From Calothrix sp. PCC 7716 (GTDB taxonomy: Bacteria > Cyanobacteriota > Cyanobacteriia > Cyanobacteriales > Nostocaceae): DNA of 64,000 bases. The notes beneath the pieces are model-generated. The model searched no databases, was not told where the DNA came from, and worked only from the letters and a program-made list of their open reading frames with translations. Position numbers and translations under genes: made by a program. This document shows positions 63,838-64,000 of this stretch, piece after piece. Every line of letters begins with the position of its first letter. Within the stretch, counting starts at the first letter, position 1. The stretch spans positions 9,056,580 to 9,120,579 of the forward strand of contig NZ_AP025018.1 in assembly GCF_019977735.1 (NCBI RefSeq), given 5' to 3'.

Positions 63838-64000
63838 ATGACAAAACTTACCCTAGACAACGCAGAACTTACACACCAAATAGGAGTAAAACTAGGTAGC
63901 ACCTTACCAGCTTCAACCGTCATCTTACTATTCGGAGACCTAGGAGCAGGTAAAACCACCTTAGTAAAAGGAATAGGAGAAGGTTTAGGTATCACAGACC
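63838..64000 (+). CDS. tsaE: tRNA threonylcarbamoyladenosine biosynthesis ATPase TsaE, 3' partial
   Basis: The first 54 residues are present; the gene runs off the window. ILLFGDLGAGKTTLVKGIGE is the Walker A region of TsaE, with the preceding LTLDNAELTHQIGVKLGSTL typical of its N-terminus. TsaE drives the TsaBDE complex that makes t6A at tRNA position 37. It follows yvcK by 68 bases on the same strand. Confidence 0.88.
   Translation, partial: MTKLTLDNAELTHQIGVKLGSTLPASTVILLFGDLGAGKTTLVKGIGEGLGITD

Noticed and set aside
1-64000. Search for the canonical HIP1 octamer GCGATCGC
   Set aside because: None found by eye on a full read; near matches such as TCGATCGCC at 6272 and GGGATCGCGG at 8608 are not HIP1.

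Overview
The window reads as chromosomal DNA of a filamentous, probably heterocyst-forming (Nostocales-type) cyanobacterium. The evidence is gene content: XisH/XisI, AMIN-domain proteins, DUF3370, DUF928, DUF1822 and DUF4058 proteins, CHASE2 and CHAT proteins, a PEP-CTERM protein, TPS-type haemagglutinins and NHLP-type lanthipeptide export. The DNA is AT-rich and full of short cyanobacterial palindromes. The canonical HIP1 octamer GCGATCGC was not seen. Instead the hexamer GGCGCC is hugely over-represented, about 113 sites by my hand count, in genes and spacers alike.

Layout. 1-5.6 kb: the end of an SLH/DUF3370 envelope protein, then an accessory stretch with a nucleotidyltransferase, a small conserved protein, a methyltransferase, xisH-xisI and a decayed xisI copy, with a MITE-like element between. 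5.7-11.5 kb: an iron-siderophore uptake block (PchR-like AraC regulator, AMIN-TonB receptor with an in-frame amber stop, substrate-binding lipoprotein), poor in GGCGCC and bracketed by a diverged ~110-bp direct repeat. 12.5-15.8 kb: a YbbP/YbbA-like ABC transporter. 15.9-19.1 kb: DUF928 and CHAT-CHASE2 genes.

19.7-32.6 kb is a complete class II lanthipeptide locus. One strand carries HlyD-like, C39-peptidase ABC and second NHLP ABC genes. Three tandem precursor genes point the other way, each with its own promoter, TTGTGA-N8-TCACAA inverted repeat and terminator. Beyond them lie a ProcM-like LanM with a CCG zinc motif and an AraC regulator fused to a degenerate histidine-kinase-type dimerisation segment. 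The predicted 30-residue cores carry eight Arg/Lys residues, two Cys and three Ser/Thr, which is unusually cationic. This is the most distinctive system in the window.

33-45 kb: a sedolisin-like variant of a subtilase with a PEP-CTERM tail, a large TPS-type adhesin, and a sigma factor / DUF1822 / TPR-CHAT protease operon. I infer that this operon and the CHAT-CHASE2/DUF928 pair are halves of one module, split by the lanthipeptide locus. 45-64 kb is mostly housekeeping: beta-lactamase-like hydrolase, TPR protein, DUF4058, GT4 glycosyltransferase, YgfZ, alpha/beta hydrolase, SDR, RppA-like regulator, a 1920-residue cadherin/Calx-beta/FG-GAP protein, L,D-transpeptidase, AllA, PuuE, RuvC, YvcK and the start of TsaE. 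No rRNA, tRNA, CRISPR array or intact insertion sequence was recognised.
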